64,000 nucleotides of DNA from CAYJLF01 sp964371055 (GTDB taxonomy: Bacteria; Eisenbacteria; RBG-16-71-46; CAIMUX01), in NCBI GenBank assembly GCA_964371055.1, contig CAYJLF010000022.1:33766-97765 (forward strand). Direction: 5' to 3'. The translations under genes were made by a program, and so were the position numbers. The first letter of the stretch is position 1, and each line of letters starts with the position of its first letter. The notes beneath the pieces were generated by a model. The model did no database searches, was not told where the DNA came from, and saw nothing but the letters and a program-made list of their open reading frames with translations. Positions 34,513 through 43,670 of the stretch are shown in pieces.

Positions 34513-36326
34513 GCGTCGGTCCCCCGGGCCGGCTCGGATCCGGCGAGCGATGCGAGCGGGTCCTCTTCGGTCTCGCCCAGCCGCAACCAGTCCGGCGGAT
34601 CCTTGCCAATGATCCCCCGCAGCCAGGGCATCGGGTGGAAGTGATCGGGATCGAATCCGGTCGCCAGGTAGATGGTCGTGAAACCGGCGTCGAAGAGGCT
34701 CCAGGCGAACCGCTCGCCGGGCATCTCGTCACACAGATCGGAGTCGATGAAGAGGACCGTGGCCCGGTCGAGGTGCGGTTGGAGGGCCTGGAACTCCTGC
34801 ATCGAGGCGCAGGTCCGGAGCCTTCGCCCGGACCGCGCGGCCGAGAGCTCCCATCCCTTGCGGATCCAGACGTGGTCATCGACCAGGACCGCGTCGGGCC
34901 TTTCCTCGAGTCTCGACGGATCCGATCCGGCGTCGCTCGCCCGCGGAATCCGCGGCGCGAGGTGTTTCGGCAGGAGGCGCAGTCCGAGCGCCACCGATCG
35001 AGCGCGCACCTGGCCCTCTTCCCATCGTCCGGTGACCAGCACCGCTCTCGAGACGATCTCGGGGAAGCGCTCGAGCAGGTCGAGACCCGACCGATCGCTC
35101 CCGCGGTAGTTGTCATCGACGAGGAAGAGACCGACTCGATCGCGGAAGCCGGTCTGCGCCAGGCGGCTCTCGAACTCGTCGAGGCTGGTGAGGTGGATCA
35201 CCTCGGGGCCGCCGGCCGCACCCCCGTGGGGAAACGTCTCTCCCGTGCTCTTCGCCCGGGCTGACGCCGATGCGTGGATGATCCGCTCCCACATGTGATG
35301 CACCCACGGGTCGTCATCCACCACCAGCACCGCCTGGTTGTGAGGGAGCCTGAGCTCGGCGAGAAACCAGGACGGCGGCGTGGCGATCGGAATCGTGATC
35401 TCGATCGCGGTGCCGTCGCTCAGATCGGCGACGACCCGGCCGGACGAACCGAGCAGGCGCCGGAGCCGCGCCACGGGCTCCGCGACCAGGCTCTCGATCC
35501 GCGTGGAGCCGGCCGCCCCGGTCGCGCGCGGTCCGATCGGCGCGGCGGGCACCTCCAGGCGGAAGACGACACTTTCCGACTCTCTGACGATGGAGACGAC
35601 AAGGCGCAGTCGCGGTTCCCCGGCCAGGAGGCCCGGCGTCAGCAGCGTCTGCGCCAACTCCTCGAGCCAGGAGCGGAGCGTTCGCGGCGGCAGGTGGACG
35701 AAGAGCCCGTAGGGTGCGCTCGCCTCGTCCCACTCGATCCGGTCGTGTGGACCCGGGGGGGCCTGCATCCGGAGCGAGGAGGCGACCGCATCGAGCATGG
35801 CCGACAGCAGGATCGGCTGCGGATCCTCTCCAGAGGCGCTGGAGATGACGCCGGACTCCGGCTCCGCGGAGTCGAGGATCTCTCCGGCCAGCCTCTCGTC
35901 GGTCAGGAGTCCCGCGATGCTCCGCAGGCGGGCCAGCGCCGGCTTCAGGATCTGCTCGTGCGTTTCTTTGGAGATGCGGCCGGATCCGAGGAAGACCTCC
36001 ACCGCAGCCAGCGGCGAGCGAATGTCGTGGGCCAGACGGGCCATCGCGCGCTGCAGCCGCGCGGTCGCTTCCTCCGCGTATCGACCGCGATCCTCGGCCC
36101 GGCGTGAGGCGCGCATCTCGTCCAGGGCGTCAGCCACGTCGCGGAGCTCCTGCGGCCAGACGCCTCGCTCGGATGGGGTCACGGAGGAGGGATCGAGAAG
36201 GTGGTTCCGCCATCGTGCGAGGTCCCGGCGCTGCGATCGCCGCGCGATCATCCGGCCGAGCAGGAGCCCGCCCGCCAAGGCTCCCGCCAGGGACGCGACC
36301 CATCCCAGCACCGTGACCCACTCCAT
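34509..36326 (-). CDS. Membrane-anchored degenerate hybrid histidine kinase with two REC-like domains
   Basis: A 605-residue protein; the start is set at ATG 36326, where the sequence becomes a membrane helix (EWVTVLGWVASLAGALAGGLLLGRMIARR), rather than an upstream open stretch lacking protein character. HisKA has H100 in ARLAHDIRSPLAAVEVFL. The ATPase region (about 170-315) keeps the strand pattern, but a clear N-box Asn and D-x-G-x-G are missing, so catalysis is doubtful. REC-a (332-455: AVLVVDDDPWVHHMW; FLVDDNYRGS; K454) and REC-b (477-575: AVLVDDHVWIRKGW; LFIDSDL) follow. REC-b and REC2 of the downstream kinase share a VDDxxxxRKxW start. It heads the three-gene overlapping run and is divergent from the Ser/Thr kinase gene, 145 bases away. 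Confidence 0.82.
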   Translation of the reverse strand: MEWVTVLGWVASLAGALAGGLLLGRMIARRSQRRDLARWRNHLLDPSSVTPSERGVWPQELRDVADALDEMRASRRAEDRGRYAEEATARLQRAMARLAHDIRSPLAAVEVFLGSGRISKETHEQILKPALARLRSIAGLLTDERLAGEILDSAEPESGVISSASGEDPQPILLSAMLDAVASSLRMQAPPGPHDRIEWDEASAPYGLFVHLPPRTLRSWLEELAQTLLTPGLLAGEPRLRLVVSIVRESESVVFRLEVPAAPIGPRATGAAGSTRIESLVAEPVARLRRLLGSSGRVVADLSDGTAIEITIPIATPPSWFLAELRLPHNQAVLVVDDDPWVHHMWERIIHASASARAKSTGETFPHGGAAGGPEVIHLTSLDEFESRLAQTGFRDRVGLFLVDDNYRGSDRSGLDLLERFPEIVSRAVLVTGRWEEGQVRARSVALGLRLLPKHLAPRIPRASDAGSDPSRLEERPDAVLVDDHVWIRKGWELSAARSGRRLRTCASMQEFQALQPHLDRATVLFIDSDLCDEMPGERFAWSLFDAGFTTIYLATGFDPDHFHPMPWLRGIIGKDPPDWLRLGETEEDPLASLAGSEPARGTDA

Positions 36327-36471
36327 TCTTTCTCGACGACTCCCCGCGCCTGTCCGTCTGCGACCGGCGCAGTATAGCGCGGCCGCGCGGGGCGGGGAAC
36401 TTCGTGATGGCGCCGGCGGGTGCGTGCTATGCTTCGCCGCCGGAGCAAAGAGCAGCCCGAGGATCACGCAG

Positions 36472-39009
36472 ATGGAAGCCGTGACCGATCTGAAGCCCGG
36501 GACTGTCGTCGACGGGTACCGCATCGAGTGGCTCGTCGGTGTCGGCGGCATGGGCGCCGTCTACAGGGCGATCGACCCCCAACTCGATCGGACGGTCGCG
36601 ATGAAGTTCCTCACGGTCGAGCGCAATCGTCTCGCCGCCGTGGAACGCTTTCGCCGGGAGGCCGTCACGGTCGCGCACTGCTCGCATCCCGGCATCGTGC
36701 AGATCCACGGTTGGGGCGAGTTTCACGAGGTTCCGTACTTCATCATGGAGTACGTCGACGGCCAGCCGCTCAGCGCCTGGCTCGGCCGGGCTCGCATGCT
36801 GCGGAACAAGCATCCCCAGGATGTCGATGCCCTCATCGAGGCCGGATACCTCCACCCCGATCCGACCCAGCCGTACTTCCTGCGCGACCCGGTGCGCGAT
36901 CCGATCGACGATCCAGAACACCTCGTCGAGACGGCCGCCCTGATCGCCAACGTGGCCGATGCCCTCTCCGTGGCGCATGCCCAGGGCATCGTGCACCGCG
37001 ACATCAAGCCGTCGAACCTGATGGTGAACGGGCGCGGAGCGGTGAAGATCGTCGACTTCGGCCTGGCCTGGCGGCCGTCGAGTTCCGATCTGACCTCGGG
37101 CGAGCACCTGCTCGGCACGCTCCGCTACATGGCTCCCGAGCAGTTTCAGCCGGGACGAGAGCAGATCGGACCGGCCACCGACCTCTATGCGCTCGGGGTG
37201 GTCTTCTACGAACTGGCCACCTTCGTGCACCCGATCGAAGAAGGAGAGGTCCAGGCGGTGATCGCCCAGGTCCTGGGGGCGAAGCCGGCGTCGCCATCGT
37301 CCCACAATCCGCACCTGGCGCGTTCGCTGGCTCGGATCATCGAGCGTTGCCTGGCCAAGGATCCGGCCGATCGCTTCGCCTCGGCCGGGGCACTGGCCGA
37401 CGACCTCCGTCTGGTCGCCGACGGGAGATCCCCCGGCCTCCGGGCGCTCTCCTCCATCTTTCGCGCGCCGGTGCGTCCCTCGGTGAAGCGCGATGGCGCG
37501 ACCGGCCCGGCGACCTCGGTCGTGCCGACGCCCGGCCGGACGGAGAGCTCCGGCGGCCGCGCAGCCCCGCCGGTGCCGGCGGCGGTCCTGGAGGTGGTGG
37601 TCCGGCAGTTCCAACAGCGACTCGAGGTCGGCGAGACGCTTCTCCGACTCGAGTCGTTGCTGGCGACGCATCCCGGTTGCGTGCCTGGGTATCTCCTCCT
37701 GCTGGAGATCGGCGAGTTTTTCGGCGACGAAGAGACGGTGCTGGAGATCGCGCGCAGCCTGAGCGAGCGGGCTTCTGAGTTCGACGAAGCGGGCAGAATC
37801 CTGGCGGAGATCGCCGGGCAGCTCCGCCGGGAAGGAGATCACGAGGCCGCGCGCGCGCTGATCCGGCGCTACAACCGGAGCTACCCCTTCGTCCCCGCCC
37901 TGGCCTGGCCCGAGATCGAGTGCGTCCTGGAGCTCGGGGAGGTGGAGCGGGCGAGAGAGATGACCGGCAACCTCATCCGGCAACGGCCGGGACAGCCGCT
38001 CTTTCTCTGGTATGCCGCACGGTTCGAGGAGGCCTGCGGGCGACCGGAGAGGGCGCGGCGGATCCTCGAGCTCGCGATCGAAAAGCCCGCGCATGACTGG
38101 CTGCGCCTGCCGGCCGCGCGGATCGCCCTGGAACAGGGTGAACCGGCGGTCGCTCGCGTCCACCTCGACCGGCTGCGCGCTCGCCGCCGCCCCCTGCCGG
38201 AGGTCCTCGATCTCGAGATGAGAGTCGCGCTGGCAGAGGGCGATCTCGAACGCGCGCAGAGTGCAGCGCGCGAGCGGGTCAGCATCGCCGAGGAGGGACC
38301 GCCGAAGGCGCGCGCCTATGCCTGGCTGGGACGCCTGGCGCGACTCGACCATCGACCCGATGAAGCGGCGCGTTTCGAGGAGATCGCACGGAGGCTCACC
38401 GGGATGGTGCGGGCCGAGCCGGACCGTGTCCCGACGGTCGCCCGGCCCCCGATCGTGCGCCTCCTCCAGGACGAGCTCCGCCGCGCGCAGGAGGAGCGCG
38501 CCTGGTGCCGTCCGATCGTGCAGGCTTCCTTCTTCAGCCTGGGGTGGGGCTTGGAGGACCGCCGCGTCGAGTACTTCGCCGAGGCGAACGATCTCCTGGT
38601 GGCGCGACCTTTCCTCCGGGCCGATCTCGCCGGTGCCACCCTCCCGTTGGTCTCCATTCTGACCGGCGAAGCTCTGAAGGTAGGTGGCGGCGATGTGGGC
38701 GCGGCCGGACGGCGACACGCGGTCGTGACGCCTCCGGGCGGTCTGGCGCCGGGCGAGGAGATCATCGCGCAGAGTGCGACCGTGGCGTGGACACCGGGAC
38801 CGGGCCCGCTTCGACTGCCCCCCGAGGATGCGGCCGCGGACCGACCGATGACGCGGCTCGTCGTCGTGGAGCTTCCGCGATCCACGCCGATTCCGGACGC
38901 CTTGCCGCGGCCGGACGCGGAAGTCGAGTTCCCCGAGACACGCTGGCTGGTCTTCCGGATGATGCTCTACCGAGGGGAGAGGTTCGTCGTCACGCTGATT
39001 TTGGAGTGA
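36472..39009 (+). CDS. Hanks-type Ser/Thr protein kinase with TPR-like repeats and novel C-terminal domain
   Basis: An 845-residue cytosolic kinase. The kinase domain spans about 12-315: GVGGMGAVY glycine loop, VAMKF (K45), HRDIKPSN (D177), DFGLA (D195), TLRYMAPEQF, DLYALGVVFYEL. An insert of ~30 residues rich in acidic and aromatic residues sits before helix E (HPDPTQPYFLRDPVRD). Residues about 375-640 are helical repeats with TPR character (PGYLLLLEIGEFFGDEETVL; ARRILELAIEKPAHDWLRL). The last ~190 residues are a beta-rich region with no family I recognise. No transmembrane segment is evident. ATG 36472 with GAGGAT; it lies divergently 145 bases from the histidine-kinase cassette, suggesting shared control. 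Confidence 0.9.
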   Translation: MEAVTDLKPGTVVDGYRIEWLVGVGGMGAVYRAIDPQLDRTVAMKFLTVERNRLAAVERFRREAVTVAHCSHPGIVQIHGWGEFHEVPYFIMEYVDGQPLSAWLGRARMLRNKHPQDVDALIEAGYLHPDPTQPYFLRDPVRDPIDDPEHLVETAALIANVADALSVAHAQGIVHRDIKPSNLMVNGRGAVKIVDFGLAWRPSSSDLTSGEHLLGTLRYMAPEQFQPGREQIGPATDLYALGVVFYELATFVHPIEEGEVQAVIAQVLGAKPASPSSHNPHLARSLARIIERCLAKDPADRFASAGALADDLRLVADGRSPGLRALSSIFRAPVRPSVKRDGATGPATSVVPTPGRTESSGGRAAPPVPAAVLEVVVRQFQQRLEVGETLLRLESLLATHPGCVPGYLLLLEIGEFFGDEETVLEIARSLSERASEFDEAGRILAEIAGQLRREGDHEAARALIRRYNRSYPFVPALAWPEIECVLELGEVERAREMTGNLIRQRPGQPLFLWYAARFEEACGRPERARRILELAIEKPAHDWLRLPAARIALEQGEPAVARVHLDRLRARRRPLPEVLDLEMRVALAEGDLERAQSAARERVSIAEEGPPKARAYAWLGRLARLDHRPDEAARFEEIARRLTGMVRAEPDRVPTVARPPIVRLLQDELRRAQEERAWCRPIVQASFFSLGWGLEDRRVEYFAEANDLLVARPFLRADLAGATLPLVSILTGEALKVGGGDVGAAGRRHAVVTPPGGLAPGEEIIAQSATVAWTPGPGPLRLPPEDAAADRPMTRLVVVELPRSTPIPDALPRPDAEVEFPETRWLVFRMMLYRGERFVVTLILE

Positions 39010-39017
39010 GTGGGCTC

Positions 39018-42000
39018 TTAGACCAGCGACTTCGGCCTCTCGTGTTCCCCGGTCGGATCGCGGAACGGCCGTGCGGGCACGCCCGGGCGGGGCGGGTGAG
39101 GTGTTTCGACCGCCGGAGCGACCCGAGCCTCGGGAAACTCCGCCGCCCGCTCCGGCCTGATCTCCCGCGCCACCACGCCGTCGGCCAGTTCGATGATCAG
39201 GTCGCACTCGGCGAGCGTCTCGGTCCGGTGGGCGATGATGAGGCGGGTGATGTCGCGGCACTCGACCCGGATCGCATGCTGGATCAGCGAGTCGGTTTCG
39301 ACATCGACGCTCGCCGTCGCCTCGTCGAGAACGATGATGCGGGCGCGCGTCAAGAGCGCGCGGGCCAGACAGAAGAGCTGCCGCTGCCCCTGGCTGAAGT
39401 TGTAGCCGTTTTCTTCCACCACCGCGTCGAGGCGGGCCGGCAGTCCCTCCACGAACGACGCGAGACCCGTGCGGCGCAGTGCCTGCCAGATCTCCTCTTC
39501 GGGATAGACCTCGAACCGGTCGAGGTTGCGGCGCAACGTCCCCTGGAAGAGCATCGGATCCTGGGGAATGATCGCGATCGAGCGGCGCAGCACCTCGAGC
39601 GGCACCGAGCGGATGTCATGTCCGTCGATCAGGATCCGGCCGGCGCTGGTGTCGATCAGCCGGAAGAGGACCTGGAAGAGCGTGCTCTTGCCGGAGCCGG
39701 TCCGGCCGATGATGCCGGCGCTCGCTCCCTCCGGGACGCGGAAGGAGACTCCCTTGAGGATCTCCGGTAGAGCCGCGTCATAGCGCGCCCGCACCTGGTC
39801 GAAGACGATCTCTCCGGCCAGCGGCCAACGGTGCGTCTCCGAGACCGAGTTCTCGAGCAGAAGCCGCGGCTCGCGCTCGAGGCGGGCGTAGCGCAAGAGC
39901 CGCTCGACCGAGGTGAGGCGCGACTCCGCCTCGCTGAAGGCGCGGATCGCCCAGTTGAGCGAGCCCCAGAAGGTGAGGGTGTAGGCGAGAACCAGCCCGG
40001 CCGTGCCGGCCGCCAGGTGTCCGCTCCGCGCCGCCCAGGCCAGCGCGATGACGACACCCAGCGCGATCAGGCCCGAGAGGAGCGGAATCCGGATCGAGAA
40101 CCAGCGGTTGACCCGGCACATGGCGTAGAACATCCGCTGGTTCTCCGCGAGCGCTTCATGGAACTGATCGAGGAAGAGCTGCTGCTTGCTGAAGGCGCGC
40201 AGGACGGTCAGCCCCTGCAGAGTCTCCTTGAAGTGGGCGAAGCGAGGAGAGCGGGTGACCGAGTGCAGCCGCTTCGTCTCCCGGGCCGTCGCGCGGTAGT
40301 CCCGCTGCAGCCGGTAGTAGGCGACGAGCGCGGGGAGGATGAAGATGAGGGCCACCGGCAGCACCGCCGTGATCACCGCGAGCGAGCCGAGGGTCCAGAG
40401 GACGTGGCGCACGGTGCCGGCGAAGCTCCAGGCCAGGTCCCGCTCGACCGAGTCGACATCGCGGGAGAAGCGGTTCAGGACCCGCCCCACCGGCGTCGAG
40501 TCGAAGAAGCGGATCCTGGTCCCCATCACGCCGGCCAGCGCGGTGTCGTGGAGATCGCGCCCCGCGCTGACGGCGCGGAACGACCAGAAGATGAACTGCA
40601 CGAAGAGGAGCGCGACGGAGGTCAGGCCGGCCGCGGCATAGATCACGAGCCCCGCGCCGTTTCCGGCGGGGAGTTTCAGCCCCCGGATCACGACCTGGAC
40701 CGGGCCGTCGCCCGCGGCCGAGAGCGCGTTCATCCAGAGCGCGAGCCAGGCGTTCTCCAGGACGCCGAAGGCCGGCAGCGCCAGGGTCGTCAAGGCGAGC
40801 GCGGGGAGGATCCAGCGCGCCTTCTTCGGATCGCGGCCGCCCAGCGCCTTCAGGTAGGAGAGGTAGATCGTGGCCGGCACGGCGCCGCTTTCTTTGTCCT
40901 CGTCCTCGGTGATGCGGCCGGAGGCGGCTTCCGCGGATGTCGGGCGGGGAGTGCTCTCTGCGGGGGCGGCCGCGGCGGCCGGACCGGCCGCGCCTGAACG
41001 GCGCTCGTTCTCGATCAGGAAGTCCCGGAAGCGGCTGCAGCGCGCCTCGAGTTCATCGAAGGTGCCGCAGTCGACGACCCGTCCCGCCTCGAGAAAGAGG
41101 ATCCGGTCGAAACGGCGAAGACTCCGCAACCGGTGAGTCGTCATGACGAGTGTCGTGTCGGCGAACGCGCCGCAGATCAATCGCTCGACCAGGAGATCCT
41201 CGGTCCTCTCGTCCACGGCGGAGAGGGGATCATCCAGAAGCGCCAGGTCGGGGCGGCGCAGGGCGGCGCGCGCGAGGCAGACCCGTTGCTTCTGGCCTCC
41301 GGAGAGGTTGACGCCGTGTTCGCCGATCTCCGTGTCGAGCCCCGCCGGCAGGGCAGCCAGGTCCTGCCCCAGCGCCGCCGCCTCGATGGCGGCCTCCAGG
41401 TCGTGCGCCTCCTCGCCGAAGGTGAGGTTCTTCCGGAGCGAGGCGTTCATGATGAACGGCTCCTGGGAGGCATAGGCGACGCGCGGCTTGCAGGCCACGC
41501 CATCGGGGCCGTGGAAGGCGACGCTCCCCGAGGTCGGCTCGAGTTCGCCCAGCAGCGTGGCGAGCAGGGTCGTCTTGCCGCAGCCCACCGGGCCGATCAC
41601 GGCCAGCTTCTCCCCCGGCTCCAGTCGGAGCGCAACGCCCGAGAGGACATCCGCCGGCGCGTCCGGATAGCGGACGGTCACTCCCTCCAGCCGGATCGAG
41701 ATGCGTCCCGGTCCGAAACTGGTGGTCCGGTCCACGGGGACGTAGGTCTCCTTGGTGAAGTACTGGATCAGCCGGCCGGCGGCGACGCGCGCCGCCGCGA
41801 GCTGGGCGATCAGATTCGGAAAGTCCCCGAACGGCTGCTGCAGCAGGTTGAAGAGGAAGACGCAGGAGAAAACGAGCGGGGCGTCGAGTTGCCGCCCCAG
41901 GGCCATGGCCGTGCCGAAGGAGGCGATCGCCACCAGGCTGGTCGTTCCGGCATACATCAGGATCGACACGCTTTCGGTCACGATGAGCCGCTTCCGGGCG

Positions 42001-42863
42001 CGGATCTCCTCGCCGCGGATCGCCTCGATCTCGCCCCGGATCCGCGCCTCCCAGACGAAGTACTTCACGATCCGGATGCCGCTCAGCACCTGGGAGACGA
42101 GCGAGACCCGCTCGTCCCGCTTCTTCATGATCAGCTCGTCGTAGGTGATGACCCGGCGAGCGACCGTGCGGGTCACCGGCAACAGCAGAAGGAAGACGCC
42201 GACCGCGACGAGGCCGGCCGGACCGAGCAGCCAGATCAAAAGGCCGACCACCGCGACCAGGGTAGCGACGCTCGCGATCACCTCGGCCAGGAGGATGAGG
42301 ATCTCCGCGATGCTGTCGGTGTCGGTGCTGAGGTGGTTGACGAGGTCGCCCACCGGCGTGGCGGTCTTCGCATTACGGGTGAGCCGGAGCGCGTGGCGGA
42401 AGATCCGCACGTTCAAGCCGTTCACCACCCTCTGCTCGCCGTGCAGCATCCGGTTGAAGTAGTGCTGGCGGGTGACGGCGGAGGCGAGGTTGACCAGGCA
42501 GAGCCCGACGGCCGAGGCGACCGCCATCGAGAAGAAGCCCTCGCCGCGCGTCGTCTCGTTGATCGTGGCGAGGAGCCGCCGCACCAGGAGCGGCGAAGAG
42601 ATGTCGAACGCCAGGACGAGGAGTCCCAGGGCGACGAGGAGGATGAACTCCCGGCGCATGACCCGCACGATTCCCCGCAGGAACCGCACCGGCGTCGAGC
42701 AGGGGAGTCCGCCGAAGTCGGGCCCGCCCGAACGCGGATCGAGATGCGCCGGCAGCGCCGGGAGATCCTCCGGCCCGATCACGCGCGCCAGGCCGGTGCG
42801 GATGATCGGAGCCATGTCGTTGAAGAGCAGCCTGTCCCAGGCGTGCCGGAGCCGAGCGAACAT
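39018..42863 (-). CDS. Full-length ABCC/MRP-like ABC exporter (TMD-NBD-TMD-NBD)
   Basis: One 1281-residue chain with two exporter halves. The N-terminal EDLPALPAHLDP recalls the eukaryotic ABCC cytosolic lead-in. TMD1 spans about 70-360. NBD1 (about 385-620) has Walker A GPVGCGKTT, signature LSGGQKQR and Walker B LALLDDPLSAVD, where Asp replaces the catalytic Glu. After a charged linker with a PAAAAPAES stretch comes TMD2 (about 690-1000). NBD2 has GRTGSGKST, an atypical signature FSQGQRQL and a catalytic LDEATASVD. This is the asymmetric ABCC pattern: a degenerate first and competent second site. It is monocistronic; the next gene on its upstream side is divergent. The substrate is unknown; drug, lipid or conjugate export is possible. 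Confidence 0.9.
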   Translation of the reverse strand: MFARLRHAWDRLLFNDMAPIIRTGLARVIGPEDLPALPAHLDPRSGGPDFGGLPCSTPVRFLRGIVRVMRREFILLVALGLLVLAFDISSPLLVRRLLATINETTRGEGFFSMAVASAVGLCLVNLASAVTRQHYFNRMLHGEQRVVNGLNVRIFRHALRLTRNAKTATPVGDLVNHLSTDTDSIAEILILLAEVIASVATLVAVVGLLIWLLGPAGLVAVGVFLLLLPVTRTVARRVITYDELIMKKRDERVSLVSQVLSGIRIVKYFVWEARIRGEIEAIRGEEIRARKRLIVTESVSILMYAGTTSLVAIASFGTAMALGRQLDAPLVFSCVFLFNLLQQPFGDFPNLIAQLAAARVAAGRLIQYFTKETYVPVDRTTSFGPGRISIRLEGVTVRYPDAPADVLSGVALRLEPGEKLAVIGPVGCGKTTLLATLLGELEPTSGSVAFHGPDGVACKPRVAYASQEPFIMNASLRKNLTFGEEAHDLEAAIEAAALGQDLAALPAGLDTEIGEHGVNLSGGQKQRVCLARAALRRPDLALLDDPLSAVDERTEDLLVERLICGAFADTTLVMTTHRLRSLRRFDRILFLEAGRVVDCGTFDELEARCSRFRDFLIENERRSGAAGPAAAAAPAESTPRPTSAEAASGRITEDEDKESGAVPATIYLSYLKALGGRDPKKARWILPALALTTLALPAFGVLENAWLALWMNALSAAGDGPVQVVIRGLKLPAGNGAGLVIYAAAGLTSVALLFVQFIFWSFRAVSAGRDLHDTALAGVMGTRIRFFDSTPVGRVLNRFSRDVDSVERDLAWSFAGTVRHVLWTLGSLAVITAVLPVALIFILPALVAYYRLQRDYRATARETKRLHSVTRSPRFAHFKETLQGLTVLRAFSKQQLFLDQFHEALAENQRMFYAMCRVNRWFSIRIPLLSGLIALGVVIALAWAARSGHLAAGTAGLVLAYTLTFWGSLNWAIRAFSEAESRLTSVERLLRYARLEREPRLLLENSVSETHRWPLAGEIVFDQVRARYDAALPEILKGVSFRVPEGASAGIIGRTGSGKSTLFQVLFRLIDTSAGRILIDGHDIRSVPLEVLRRSIAIIPQDPMLFQGTLRRNLDRFEVYPEEEIWQALRRTGLASFVEGLPARLDAVVEENGYNFSQGQRQLFCLARALLTRARIIVLDEATASVDVETDSLIQHAIRVECRDITRLIIAHRTETLAECDLIIELADGVVAREIRPERAAEFPEARVAPAVETPHPPRPGVPARPFRDPTGEHERPKSLV

Positions 42864-43205
42864 CGCTTATCCCCCGCCCTTGGTGTCGGATCGCGAAGAC
42901 GAACGGGGAGCGTAACGGGGGCGGGCGATGTGCTCAAGAGGGGAGAAGGATGAACTGGACCCGCACTCCGCTCTCCTATCGCGCGTCCCTTCACGTTCGA
43001 TCCCGGCGATCTCAATCGCGGCCGATTTCGGGCCGGTTTCGCCCGTCCCCCGGGAACGTCGGAGCGACGTCGGGGGTATGAGGAATATCGGCGCCGCGAT
43101 CGCTGAGGGCGCCGAATTCCCAGGCCAGCAGACGACGCATGATCCGCCCGGAGCGATGATCCGGATGTGGATGCGTCGCAGGACGAAAGCAGAAGGAGGC
43201 CGTCG
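42864..43205. other. 342-base divergent intergenic region
   Basis: It lies between the leftward ABC exporter and the rightward HPF-like gene. It contains a strong dyad at 43047-43076. No promoter hexamers stand out and no gene is seen. Confidence 0.45.
43047..43076 (+). other. Stable inverted repeat in the HPF-like gene's upstream region
   Basis: CCCCCG (43047-43052) pairs with CGGGGG (43071-43076), and inside them ACGTCG (43056-43061) pairs with CGACGT (43065-43070) around a GAG loop, with one 3-base bulge. No T run follows, so it is not an intrinsic terminator of the usual kind. It may be an operator or an mRNA leader hairpin about 130 bases before the start codon. Confidence 0.5.
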
Positions 43206-43616
43206 ATGTACACACTGTCATGGCAGACCAGAGGCGATTCTGTCGACACCCGGGTCCGGCGCGAAATGGCCCATCGCCTCGGCCACGCGCTGGATCGATT
43301 CCAGGGAGACATCGAACGCGTCCAGGTGAGCCTCGAGGACCTCAACGGCCCGCGCGGAGGAATCGACAAGGAGGTCAGGATCGATCTGACCTTGCGCGGA
43401 GCGCGTGATCTCACGGTGAAGCAGCGGGCCGGGGAGTGGAGCGTGGCCGCGCAGTTGGCGGCGGGCCGGCTCGGCCGGAGCGTGGCGCGGCAACTCGGCC
43501 GCCGAAAGGATCGTCAGACCCGCGGCCGGTCCCCGTTCGGGAGGGCGCGACTTTCGAGAGTGGACCAGGCCCGACAGGAGGCGGAGCGGTTCGAGGCGAT
43601 CCGGGCGGTCGCCTGA
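43206..43616 (+). CDS. HPF/RaiA-like ribosome-associated protein (S30EA/sigma-54 modulation domain)
   Basis: A 136-residue protein related to the ribosome hibernation/protection factors that bind the 30S subunit when growth slows. The diagnostic strand-turn-strand reads VQVSLEDLNGPRGGIDKEVRIDLTL, typical of the RaiA/HPF N-terminal domain, followed by a helix and a basic C-terminus (GRRKDRQTRG). It lacks the dimerising C-terminal domain of long HPF. ATG 43206 is chosen over an earlier in-frame ATG because AGGAGG lies five bases before it. A strong hairpin lies upstream and an intrinsic terminator immediately downstream, so it is a one-gene unit. Ribosome role is family-based inference. Confidence 0.8.
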   Translation: MYTLSWQTRGDSVDTRVRREMAHRLGHALDRFQGDIERVQVSLEDLNGPRGGIDKEVRIDLTLRGARDLTVKQRAGEWSVAAQLAAGRLGRSVARQLGRRKDRQTRGRSPFGRARLSRVDQARQEAERFEAIRAVA

Positions 43617-43639
43617 CACGTCTTGGGAAGCGGTGAGGG

Positions 43640-43663
43640 GAGGCTCAGGGATGAGCCTCTTTT
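43640..43663 (+). terminator. Intrinsic terminator after the HPF-like gene
   Basis: A perfect 8-base stem GAGGCTCA/TGAGCCTC (43640-43647 and 43652-43659) with a GGGA loop is followed by TTTT. It begins 24 bases past the HPF-like stop codon and just before the stop of the convergent polyferredoxin gene. It is oriented for rightward transcription. Confidence 0.85.
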
Positions 43664-43670
43664 CCCCGCG

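Noticed and set aside
41133..42953. 606-codon plus-strand frame opposite the ABC exporter
   Set aside because: Highly charged low-complexity translation; the minus strand carries full ABC motifs in order.
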